Shown one piece after another: positions 22,701 through 30,340 of a DNA stretch of 30,340 nucleotides (position 1 is its first letter; each line of letters starts with the position of its first letter). The notes beneath the pieces were generated by a model, which was not told the DNA's origin, did no database searches, and worked only from the letters and a program-made list of their open reading frames with translations. Location: contig JAMQCK010000292.1 in the NCBI GenBank assembly GCA_024196135.1, positions 1 to 30,340 of the forward strand. The letters run 5' to 3'. This DNA is from Pleurotus ostreatus/Saccharomyces cerevisiae fusant (taxonomy: Eukaryota > Opisthokonta). Position numbers and translations under genes: made by a program.

Positions 22701-22876
22701 CACCGAAGGCTGGTCGTCGCAAGAAGGCAACTGTTCCCCGTGGCAGGACTACGAACGAGAACAAGATTCCCCATCCCAAGCTCCCTGACGCGCCCGCTGC
22801 GACCATTGCGACTGCGTCCCGGCAGTCCACCAGGAAGCGCTTCGTGTCGACTACTCTGCTTCGCACACGCGACTAG
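19790..22876 (+). CDS. Large unknown protein of the KDZ element (about 946 aa)
   Basis: Six exons join in phase: 19790-20101, 20152-20600, 20650-20778, 20829-20941, 20987-22520 and 22573-22876. I cannot name a function. The layout resembles a large, uncharacterised Agaricomycete protein family that I recall only by its look: an N-terminal 'GTKRAFFDRHQLEF...FYDMITTKFMMKYG' block (residues 20-65), a basic helical segment (KRLRSKIGQHYRN), a middle 'SIFLYGPMPEDGGKLGVLS' block, and a C-terminal 'WWEAMQPPLRISPAG ... LVQFLLTLVWWGDVV' block. Between them lies a disordered region of about 300 residues containing degenerate DEMHVE repeats. The last exon is basic (KRPRAAL; KAGRRKKATV), suggesting nuclear location. 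The start MGRRAKAKND is the first Met in the frame; upstream exons cannot be excluded. No lesion is seen. Its place between the inverted repeats suggests a passenger gene or a second transposition factor. Confidence 0.75.
21235..21432 (+). repeat. Degenerate coding repeat (DEMHVE-type) in the 946-residue gene
   Basis: A loose array whose units read DEVHVE, DEVHDE, DEMHV, DAMRIV, DEMHVE, EEMHIE, NNIHVE, separated by three to six residues. At DNA level, words such as gacgagatgcatgttg and gaggtgcacgtcgag recur. The repeat is acidic with regularly spaced His. Confidence 0.7.
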
Positions 22877-23998
22877 GACCCCGTCCTCGCGCTGCTTGTT
22901 GGTCCTGTCCTCGCGCTGCTTGTTGGTCCCGCCGTCGAACTTGGTCGGTCCTTGACTTGTCGAACTTTGTGGGTCCCGTGGCTTGTTTGACTGTGTGGGT
23001 CCATGTCTTGTTGTTTCTTGTGGGTCCGTATGTATTGGCGTCAGTCTTGTCATCCGTCTGCTGTAGCGACTCGTGTATCATCGTATATACCCTCGTCCGA
23101 ACTTTTCTCTCTCTCAATATATACCTACATATCTTACTGCTTCACTATCTGTAACGTTGTCCCATGTATCTAGCTGTAGTCTTGCTGGACTGGAGAATAT
23201 ATGTCTTCAAGCCCATTGTCGTGGACTGAAGAAGGAAAAGATCTTAGTAAGCAACGACGACTTGGTTTCTCAAGTGTCTTTGCTACGTGTTGTATGTATC
23301 AGGATAGCAAGGCACATACACGAAGAAGTACATTGGATAGCTAGTCAGGTTATTTGGGAAAGGCATAGCAAGTTAGATGCACTCGCACTGTAGCAGGCAA
23401 ACACGTGGAATAGAAGATCGGATTCCCACCAGCGCGCACCATCCCCATGATATCCCGTGTGATGTCCCTTGCGACCTCACCACTCCATCAGTAGATACGT
23501 TGTCGGATGACCGTACCAGCAGCAAAGATATATGACACGTGTATGCGACCATTTGTCGCCACCATGGGAGTACAGCCATGCCCTTCTCCGACCGGACCCC
23601 TGCAACGTGCCATTCTTGTGAGGAAGGACGAAGGTTGATTTCAGGAGGGGGAAACCTGCCAATGACATTTGAGCGTGAGGATGGAGACGTGAAGGGAAAG
23701 CCGAATATTGCGAGGACAAAAGCGTGAGGATGACGCGGGAAGTGTATGGTTGCTTGAGGCTTCAGAGAACAGAGTGAGGCCATATGCAGTAGCAGAGGAA
23801 AGCAGAGAAGCGAATTGTTACCGGCGGCATTAGTGAAGGCGGCGGCGTGGCGGTGGCAGCAACAACAAGCGATGGGAGGAACAGGAAAGGGGCGGCGCAT
23901 CAATGCCGCGCGCAGTGATCGATCAGAGAAAGCGCGCAGAAACCCGGCAATTAATCAATTAACAACGGATAATAACCCAGGTAATTAGAAGGGGCCAT
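22877..23998. other. Right-end non-coding region of the KDZ element
   Basis: It follows the stop codon of the 946-residue gene up to the inverted repeat. It starts with a 24-nt tandem duplication, then GT-rich text that should be the 3' UTR. Open frames on the minus strand (up to 176 codons, 23373-23903) show no motif and are not called. Confidence 0.4.
22883..22930 (+). repeat. Tandem duplication, two 24-nt units
   Basis: The 24-nt unit beginning GTCCTCGCGCTGCTTGTTGG occurs twice in direct succession, 22883-22906 and 22907-22930, differing only at the last base. It sits seven bases after the stop codon of the 946-residue gene. Confidence 0.85.
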
Positions 23999-24104
23999 AT
24001 CGAGATAAAGTCCAGCCGGGCAGCGCCAGCGCGGCTGGGCCGCATCGAAACACGACCCCTTACCAGCATAGTACAATATCTAGATATTGATAGGGACCAT
24101 CCTC
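23999..24104 (-). repeat. Right terminal inverted repeat of the KDZ element
   Basis: On the plus strand: ATCGAGATA at 23999-24007, ATCG-n-AACACGACCCC ending at 24059, and AATATCTAGATAT at 24075-24087. Their reverse complements match the left end blocks in the same order and spacing. The element ends at 24104, directly before the second CCTGCCTC. Confidence 0.8.
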
Positions 24105-24112
24105 CCTGCCTC
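24105..24112. repeat. Target-site duplication, right copy (CCTGCCTC)
   Basis: Identical to 9799-9806. The monooxygenase frame resumes at the next base, 24113, with GAC GTC ATC TTC. Confidence 0.85.
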
Positions 24113-24982
24113 GACGTCATCTTCTTCACCTTCGACCCCGCGCAGGAGCACGGCGTGCACTCGGGCGAGTGGATGCGCAAGGCCGCGAAGGCCGAGTTTG
24201 CGGGCGCCTTCGAGGGGTGGGAGCCGGAGGTGCAGGCGATGCTGGATGTGAGTGGGGCGGGTGTTTGTACGACGCTCGACGCTCGTGCTAGACGTCGACG
24301 AGACGCGCGTGCTCGACGGGTTGAAGCGGGGTTGAGGACGAGGCTGATGCGCGACAACAGTGCGTAGACGGCGCGTTGAGGTGGGCGGTGCATACGACGA
24401 AGCCGCCCGGACTTCCGACGTTCGTGCATGGGAGGACGGCGCTGCTGGGTGATGCGGTGAGTAGAGGTCCGACGAGATGAGCGGAATCCGTCTAATATAT
24501 TCCGTCAGGCTCACTCGATGACGCCTTTCCAAGGAAGCGGCGCAGGACAAGCGGTCGAGGTAAGCTGTGCCTTTCAGGTTCGAGCTCATTTTGCCATTCC
24601 TGACGTCCACTGGCAGGACGCATGGCTCCTCGCGCATCTTCTCGGCGATCCCGCCGTCACCCGCGACACCATTCCCGAAGCCCTCCGCGTATATAATGCC
24701 GCTCGCCGGCCTGTAGCTCAGGACGTGCAAGAGCGCTCGCGCGTCAACGGCCACCTTCTCGCACTCAACTACCGCGGCATTGACTTTGACGCGCTGCAAG
24801 GAGAGGCTCAGCGTGCGGCGCTTACTGAGCTGGGCGAGCAGATGCAACGCGATTGGGAATGGTGAGACGAGCTTCTTCCTGTCGAGCTTCGGCGCTGATG
24901 TCTCCTTTTTAGGGCTTGGTCGACGTCGACAGATGGGATGGTCCAGGATAGCTTGGAGGCTTTGCGAAAGGCGGTCTTATAG
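24113..24982 (+). pseudogene. FAD-dependent monooxygenase (salicylate-hydroxylase-like), 3' half
   Basis: C-terminal part of the gene begun at 8480, severed by the KDZ element. It starts in mid-protein (DVIFFTFDPAQEHG) and continues AFEGWEPEVQAMLD, then, after GT..AG introns near 24248-24360, 24459-24509, 24561-24617 and a short one near 24862-24911, reads CVDGALRWAVHTTKPPG, TALLGDAAHSMTPFQGSGAG, DAWLLAHLLGDP and AAWSTSTDGMV-type end sequence, stopping with TAG at 24980-24982. GDAAHSMTPFQGSGAGQAVE is the second FAD-contacting motif of the family. Unlike the 5' half, I see no frameshift here. Without its own promoter or Rossmann motif this half cannot make an active enzyme. Rejoining across the duplication keeps the frame, so clean excision would reunite the two halves, though the lesions upstream would remain. 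Confidence 0.85.
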
Positions 24983-25421
24983 CCTGCGTATATCGTGTGT
25001 TCGGCTTGCTTTTCTCTACTGTATCTTGGTAAGGCTCATGTTTTCTGGGTTCGGTTCGACAGAATGTATCATTAGATCCTATAGGTGCCCTCAGTGTATC
25101 ATACCCCTTCGCGCTTGCCAATTATACCCCATGCTGGCTTCTTTTCACCCCGCTCGACACGATCCGCCTGGCGTATTGAAGCGTGGGAACTTCGCCCCTT
25201 TCGTTTGCGTGGCGTCGATGCTCGCGCTCACCCTCTTGCTTTCGACCGTCACCTCGCTGGGCACGATATCAGCCGCCTTTGAAGTACAATTCAAGCATTC
25301 GTCGTCCCTTACTTGATCTCTGACAAGCGAATCTATCAGGCAGTTCGAAAGTAGGATGTCGGACGTCATCGCGGAATTCATAATGAACCTCGAGGGATGG
25401 CCTCGTCCAGCGAGCGTTGCA
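24983..25421. other. Intergenic region
   Basis: Holds the 3' end of the monooxygenase transcript unit and the upstream part of the F-box pseudogene. The F-box frame is open upwards to 25356, but the paralogue at 29489 starts with the equivalent of the Met at 25422. Nothing else is seen. Confidence 0.4.
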
Positions 25422-26664
25422 ATGCCCCAGGATTCGCCTATAGGAAAAATACCTCCCGAGATCTTGTCGCAAATCTTCCTGCGAAGCGTTGCAAACCTCT
25501 CGGGAAGAGCCGCGCTCTACTTCGTCCTCTCTTCCATCAACTTCGTATGCGTCGACTGGCGCAACATCGCGCTCGACACGCCTCAGTTGTTCTCCTCGAT
25601 CCATTTTGGATCTCTTTCGCGACAAGCCAGAAGTCGTGGAGTTTCTATTTGCGCATGCGGGCGCTGTACCTCTGCGTCTCTGCGCCGACTCCGGCCATGT
25701 CGAATGGAAGGAGTTCGCACCTCTGTTGCGGAAATACGCTTCGCGATGGGTATCCGTGGCGCTGAACACCTCTTCTCAGTCTTTTGCGGACCTTGGAAAT
25801 CTGAAACTCCCCTTGCTCGAAGACCTCTACGTCGTTCTCACACCGCCCTGCGTATACCACTGCCTCGACTTCGTTGCCCATCCACCACGATTGCGAAGAC
25901 TGGATATCTGTGTAGCCTCGTAGAATGTGGTACGCCCCTTGTTCTTGCTGCTGTTCTGTACTGAAATAGTCAATCTAGGTCCAGAAGAAGGTCATCATAC
26001 TGACTTCTTCCTCGACGTGCTGCGGCATTGCGCCTCAACTCTCGAAGAGCTCGAGCTCAGGATGGAGACGTGGAGGAACCACTCCGACTGCCTGCCGAGG
26101 TCGTACGCGCCCATAACGCTGCCCCGGCTATCTTCCGCTCGCCTCTCGCAGTACACGCACACCATCTTGGCGTGCGTCGTCGCCCCGTGGCTCAACCAAG
26201 TCGCTCTCAGTCTCTCGACCGAAGCCTCTGGCGACGGCGACGTATTCACGTCGCTCCTGGCGCTCCTCGATCGCGGGCCGAACTCCATCGATTTCTTGAC
26301 CGTCGAGCATGTCTTCGTCGAATCACCCGTCGACTTCGTGTGCTGTCTTCACAAGCTTACGCGTTTGACCACGATGAAGATCGAGGGATACCCGGGCACA
26401 CGGACGCTCATGGATACGACGACTCTGAAGGCCTTGAATCGGTCGGCGATGCTCCCGAGCCTACAAAACATCGTCGTACACTACTTGGGTGGCATCTGGC
26501 CAGCGACGCTTGATATGTGGTACGCATTTTTGGATTGGAGAAGTCAGGAGAGGACATGCGAAGGAGTCGTGGTCAAGGCGCTTACCAAAATCGATACAGA
26601 CGTGCCCGACGTCAGTCTGCGCGCGTCTTCGCCGGACTACGGCAGCGCGCTGTTCGATTCATAG
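25422..26664 (+). pseudogene. F-box protein gene, broken by a frameshift and a stop
   Basis: Paralogue of the gene at 29489. It begins MPQDSPIGKIPPEILSQIFL, a typical F-box, and continues CVDWRNIALDTPQLFSSIHF. Alignment with the paralogue (TPQLWTYIQWDRL...HPDLL) shows that an extra G near 25612 moves the frame; the text goes on as DLFRDKPEVVEFLFAHAGAV, FAPLLRKYASRWVSVAL, LKLPLLEDLYVVLTPP and PPRLRRLDI. A TAG at 25921-25923 then lies just before the intron that the paralogue also has at this point (here about 25930-25978), and the phase across it is off by one. The second exon, GPEEGHHTDFFLDVLRHCAS to YGSALFDS (stop 26662-26664), is open throughout and LRR-like. If it were intact it would encode an SCF ubiquitin-ligase adaptor of about 410 residues. 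Confidence 0.72.
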
Positions 26665-27192
26665 TCATGCATGTCAAGATGTCCTTCACTAGACGAACTT
26701 CGGGATAGTTCCCTCTCAAGTGCGCGATTGCATTACGCGGACAGCGGGACCGTACTGATGCTTCTTCAGCGTTCATACATCTCTTCCTCGAATGTATTCC
26801 CGTCGACTGAACCACTATGCGACGCAATTTGAGGCCCTTTCTCGAGGTCTCTCCGTTATCGCAAGGTACGCACCTCCGGGATGCGTCATTGAGCGCCCGT
26901 CCGTTTCAGCGCCTGAGCGTGTATCCTCGGCCCCGACGCGGACTTAGCCTAGCGCCCGGCGTCTTCTTTCTTGGTATCCCGAACGATCGACGACATGGTA
27001 CGGGACCCTCGAAGCACCCAACCGTAAGGTACGTCGCCCTTCTTCTGGATTACTCTCCATTCATATCCTTCATTCCAGGAGGTGGCACAGAACGCTATTC
27101 AAGCGCGTGCTGTGCATGCAGAAGCCTTCCGTATAAGCGTGTCCAGCGCGCCGCTGGGGGACGTCGACACCCCTAGTCGTATCAACTTAGTC
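26665..27192. other. Region between the F-box pseudogene and the P450 gene
   Basis: It should contain the P450 promoter. A plus-strand stretch around 26765-26865 reads like coding text (IHLFLECIPV, then after an in-frame stop RRNLRPFLEVSPLS) followed by GT..AG-like pairs, so it may be a small gene relic, but I cannot assign a family. The P450 frame is open upstream to 27082. Confidence 0.3.
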
Positions 27193-29127
27193 ATGCTTGA
27201 GCAAGCGAGCAGTCTGAATCTCGTGTTATGTGGGGTCGGCACTGCCCTGCTCGCTGGTGTCCTCCTACGTAGGCGGCATTCACTTCCTCTACCGCCCGGA
27301 CCTCCCTCCCTGCCAATCATCGGCGGTCTTCTGTCGATGCCGAGCGAGAAGGAATGGCTCACCTTCGCAGAGTGGGGGAGAAAATATAGTACGTCGACCG
27401 TTCCTTTCTCATATCGTGTTCTTACGAGCGTCCAGGCGACATTTGCTCGGTCTCCGTCCTCGGTCAGACCATGATCATCATCAATTCGGCGCGAATCGCG
27501 ACGGACCTGCTCAACCGTCGTAGCGCCATCTACTCCGACCGTCCATCCATTGCATTCGGCGGCGACTTTGTGGGCTGGTCGCGTACGACCGTTCTTTTGC
27601 CTTACGGCGCGCGACATCGCGCGAGTAGGCGCCTCATGCAGCAGGTTATCGGCACTCAGAGCGCGGTGCACAAGTTCGACGAGATAGAGGAGAGCGAGGT
27701 TCTCAAGTTTTTTAAGAACCTGCTGGACACGCCGGACGACTTTGCAGAGCATGTGAGACAGTGAGTGCTCGACCTTCGGACGCATGGCACCCGAACGACC
27801 TTCGATTTGCAGCATGACGGGATCCATCATCCTCCGTATCTCGTATGGATACCATGCCCTCCCCTGCGAAGACTCCTTCATCAAGCTCGCGAACGAAGCG
27901 ACAGAGCAATTCGCTTTGGCAACTTCTCCGGGCGGGTTCCTGGCCAATCTCGTACCTCCGCGTGCGTCGTGATTCTTTGTCCCTCAAAGATGGTCTAAAA
28001 CGCGGGCTTTTCAGTTCTTTCCCTCCCCGACTGGTCACTGGGAGCAGGCTTCAAGTCTATTGGGCGCGCTTGGCGGGAAACGCTCGATCGCATGGCCGAT
28101 TCGCCGTACAATTTCGTCAAGTCTCAGATAGTAAGGCATCTTTTGGCTCTAGCGACGCTCATCCGACCTGGTTCAAGGATTCGGGCACTGCGGAGCCCTC
28201 TTTCACCGCCAATCTCCTTGACGCACGCAAGAATATCACCCCCGACGAGGAGTTTGATCTGAAGTGGTCCGCCGCGTCACTTTACTCCGGTACGAATTGA
28301 CTGTCAGCGTACATCTTCAAGGACTGATGTCCTGACCTTTAGGTGGTGCGGATACGACTGTCGCCTCTATCAACGCTTTCTTTCGCTCTATGGCCAGCAA
28401 CCCTCATGTTCAAACTCGCGCTCGAGCGGAGCTAGACTCCGTCGTCGGTACAGACAGACTTCCAACCATGGCCGACCGCTCGGCCCTGCCGTACGTGAAC
28501 GCGCTCGTATCGGAGGTCCTTCGCTCGCACGTCGTAGTACCGACTGGGGCGCCGCATAGAGTGACGGAGGACGACGTGTACGAGGGATACTTCATCCCGA
28601 AGGGCTCGCTTATTATGCCAGTTCTGTGGTAAGCTTGGGGTACGCGCCTTAGATCGACACTGACTTCTGCGGATCGTAGGTCAATGCTTCACGACGAGCG
28701 CACGTATAGACATCCGATGGAGTTTTGGCCTGATCGATTCCTCGCTACCGAAGGGCGCCAGCCGGAGAAGGACCCAAGGACAATCTGCTTCGGATTCGGT
28801 ACGCGCACGCAGGCGATACAGCCGCGCTACTTCTCACTGCTATCGTTTCTCAGGTCGCCGCATTTGTCCAGGTAGGGAGCTCGCGGACATCTCGCTGTTC
28901 CTTGCGTGCGCCTCGATTTTGTCCGTCTTCGAAATTCGCAAATGGAAAGATGGCGATGTCGAAGTCGCGCCTGTCGAAGGACAAACGTCCGGCTCGATCA
29001 GGTATGGTTTTACCTGACTTGGTGGCTGATTACTTACGACGACGATAGTCACCCGCTTCCATTCAAATGTAGCATTCGAGCCAGGTCGGCGAAGGCCGCG
29101 GCCTTGATACGAGATGTTCAGGACTAA
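27193..29127 (+). CDS. Cytochrome P450 monooxygenase
   Basis: Membrane-anchored haem-thiolate monooxygenase of the endoplasmic reticulum. Nine exons join in phase: 27193-27388, 27436-27760, 27813-27961, 28015-28130, 28178-28289, 28343-28628, 28680-28798, 28854-29001 and 29049-29127, giving 509 residues, the usual size. An N-terminal hydrophobic anchor (LNLVLCGVGTALLAGVLL) is followed by the proline hinge LPLPPGPPSLPIIGG. The I-helix motif is GGADTTVASINAFF, the K-helix ExxR is EVLR near residues 357-360, the PERF-type motif is PDRF, and the haem loop FGFGRRICPGRELAD places the ligand Cys near 439; an intron splits this loop. I chose the Met at 27193 because the anchor follows at once; the frame is open 37 codons further up. 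It looks like the expanded Agaricomycete P450s of secondary or xenobiotic metabolism; the substrate is unknown. No lesion is seen. Confidence 0.92.
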
Positions 29128-29488
29128 GTAGACAATTCAGCGTTGATGATTCCTCGAGGGCCCTCGCACTCTCTATTGGGTTACATTCAAGGTCAGTTTC
29201 TACGCTATCCAGTCATCTGATGTTACAGACACTTGACGGCTGTGTCCGCTCCGCTCTACACGGCCTTCGCTGGCACGGCACGGCTTCAATAGGTCGACAA
29301 GGCGTGCGAGAACAACCCCTATCTTGTACGCGCGGGCGCTGGGTAATCGACGCGCTTGCCTCCGACCATCATCTGCCAGCAACGGTCGCCAAATCCTCTA
29401 CGTACGTACTTTCCTACCTTCAAAAACTCGACTGGCGATGTATTGAGGTCTTTTCTAGGACCGATTCTCGCCTTTTCACGAGACCACC
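29128..29488. other. Intergenic region
   Basis: 361 bp between the P450 stop and the next F-box start. A plus-strand fragment near 29229-29340 (HLTAVSAPLYTAFAGTARL, stop, ACENNPYLVRAGAG) looks faintly coding but is broken and not assigned. The rest should hold the P450 3' UTR and the F-box promoter. Confidence 0.3.
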
Positions 29489-30340
29489 ATGCCCAAGGAC
29501 GCGCCCATATCAGTGTTGCCTCAAGAACTCCTCTCGGAGATCTTCCTTCGCTACCTCGCGGAGTACGAGATATTCATGTGGTCTCGGATGGCGCTACGCT
29601 TCCTCGCTTTGGCCTGCGTTGGTTGGCGCGTCGCCGCGTTCAGTACACCACAACTGTGGACGTATATCCAGTGGGATCGGCTTATCAAACATCCCGACCT
29701 CCTCGCACAGCGACTCGAACGTACTGGTGACGTACCTCTACATCTAGATGCGACGTGGTTTCTTTTCCGGCACGACGACGTATCGAGCCAGCTACTCGCA
29801 CTAGTGCGAGACCGCGCACCACAATGGAAGTGCATATGGCTGACGGCCGCCTCTGATGATCTTGCACGCCTTGCGGATGTCGAGCTTCCGCTTCTCGAGG
29901 ACCTCATAGCTGGTCTGCGGCCCCCGAGCGCACCGACGTCCTTGGATTTCCTGGATCACGCGCCCCGACTGCGTTCGCTAGAGATCAGCACTCAAGTTGA
30001 TTTAGGTGTGTTCCTTTCTTCGGACTTTGGCGTGAGCTGATGGGACTTCTCCAAGGACCGGGCTACCGCGCAGAGCTCTATATCGATGCGCTCCGGCGTT
30101 GCGCATCATCCCTCGAGGTGCTCACACTTCGAATGCAGGCTTCGAGGACCGCTTCTGCCCTTCACACTCGCTCTTACGCACCCGTGTACCTCCCCAACTT
30201 GAAGCACGTCACACTCTCGGATAACATGCATCTCATGTTACCGTTCATCGCTGCACCGATGCTCGCACATATCGTCCTCTCGGGATCTCGAGAAGGCGAT
30301 AACGACGGCGACGTATTCGTATCTCTTCTCGGGTTCCTTC
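29489..30340 (+). CDS. F-box protein with LRR-like C-terminus (3' end outside window)
   Basis: It begins MPKDAPISVLPQELLSEIFL, an F-box that would bind Skp1 in an SCF ubiquitin ligase; the remaining part should select the substrate. Exon 1 is 29489-30005 and exon 2 starts at 30056 (G|GA phase), reading GPGYRAELYIDALRRCASSL and RSYAPVYLPNLKHVTLSD, and runs off the window at LLGFL. The conserved middle 'ADVELPLLEDLIAGLRPP' and 'LDFLDHAPRLRSLEI' are leucine-rich units. It is the intact counterpart of the pseudogene at 25422: same start, same intron position, same order of blocks. The copies flank the P450 gene, so they arose by a local duplication or by family expansion. No lesion is seen in the visible part. 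Confidence 0.82.

Larger units (their letters stand above)
9807..24104. mobile_element. KDZ (Kyakuja-Dileera-Zisupton) DNA transposon with passenger genes, 14.3 kb
   Basis: Element bounded by an 8-bp direct repeat and an imperfect terminal inverted repeat of about 100 bp, inserted in the coding sequence of an FAD monooxygenase. Contents from the left: 885 bp without a gene, KDZ transposase (10692-14464, -), a 383-residue unknown (14932-16264, -), a 1.16-kb divergent intergenic region, a 407-residue unknown (17427-18796, +), a 946-residue unknown (19790-22876, +), then 1.2 kb without a gene. All four gene models splice without a frameshift or internal stop, so the copy looks young and possibly autonomous. 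KDZ elements are known from Agaricomycetes in many copies, where some carry extra genes including TET/JBP dioxygenases; I find no TET/JBP motif here. That the passenger genes travel with the element is inference from their position between the inverted repeats. Confidence 0.88.

Noticed and set aside
10692..22876. TET/JBP dioxygenase, which some fungal KDZ elements carry
   Set aside because: No HxD...H...R arrangement with the expected surrounding strands in any of the four element genes.
1..30340. tRNA, rRNA, CRISPR arrays or LTR retrotransposon ends
   Set aside because: No cloverleaf with internal A and B boxes, no regular spacer-repeat array, and no reverse transcriptase or long direct terminal repeats noticed when reading both strands.

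Overview
The window reads as nuclear DNA of a filamentous basidiomycete, most likely an Agaricomycete. It is GC-rich, its genes are split by many short (about 47-60 nt) GT..AG introns, and it carries a Rho1 GTPase, several F-box/LRR-type genes, a fungal-type P450 and a KDZ (Kyakuja-Dileera-Zisupton) transposase. I rebuilt the gene models by hand from splice signals, phase and family motifs. None was checked by a search.

Layout: the 3' end of an F-box/LRR-like gene (1-326); an intact seven-exon Rho1 gene (1189-2585, +); about 2.2 kb with no gene I can see; an intact ten-exon MFS transporter of the monocarboxylate-porter type (4756-6787, -); a decayed F-box gene (about 7321-8209, +); the 5' half of a salicylate-hydroxylase-like FAD monooxygenase gene (8480-9806, +); a 14.3-kb KDZ transposon (9807-24104); the 3' half of the same monooxygenase gene (24105-24982, +); an F-box pseudogene (25422-26664, +); an intact nine-exon cytochrome P450 (27193-29127, +); and the 5' part of an F-box gene paralogous to the pseudogene (29489 to the window edge, +).

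The main result is the transposon. The monooxygenase coding sequence stops at ...N-G-A-C-L and resumes 14.3 kb later at D-V-I-F-F-T-F... The 8-bp word CCTGCCTC stands on both sides of the gap as a target-site duplication, and removing the element plus one copy rejoins the two halves in frame. The ends form an imperfect inverted repeat of about 100 bp with three conserved blocks, including the palindrome ATATCTAGATAT. Inside are an apparently intact 1,090-residue transposase (11 exons, CxC2-type cysteine region and three candidate acidic catalytic residues) and three spliced open genes of unknown function, coding for about 383, 407 and 946 residues. Two genes point to the left end and two to the right, around a central intergenic region. 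The element is therefore a large, potentially autonomous DNA transposon with passenger genes.

Around it, the transporter, monooxygenase and P450 are enzymes of oxidative metabolism or secondary metabolism, but the sequence does not prove that they form one pathway. Rho1 is a housekeeping gene, and the F-box genes look like members of a duplicating, fast-decaying family.
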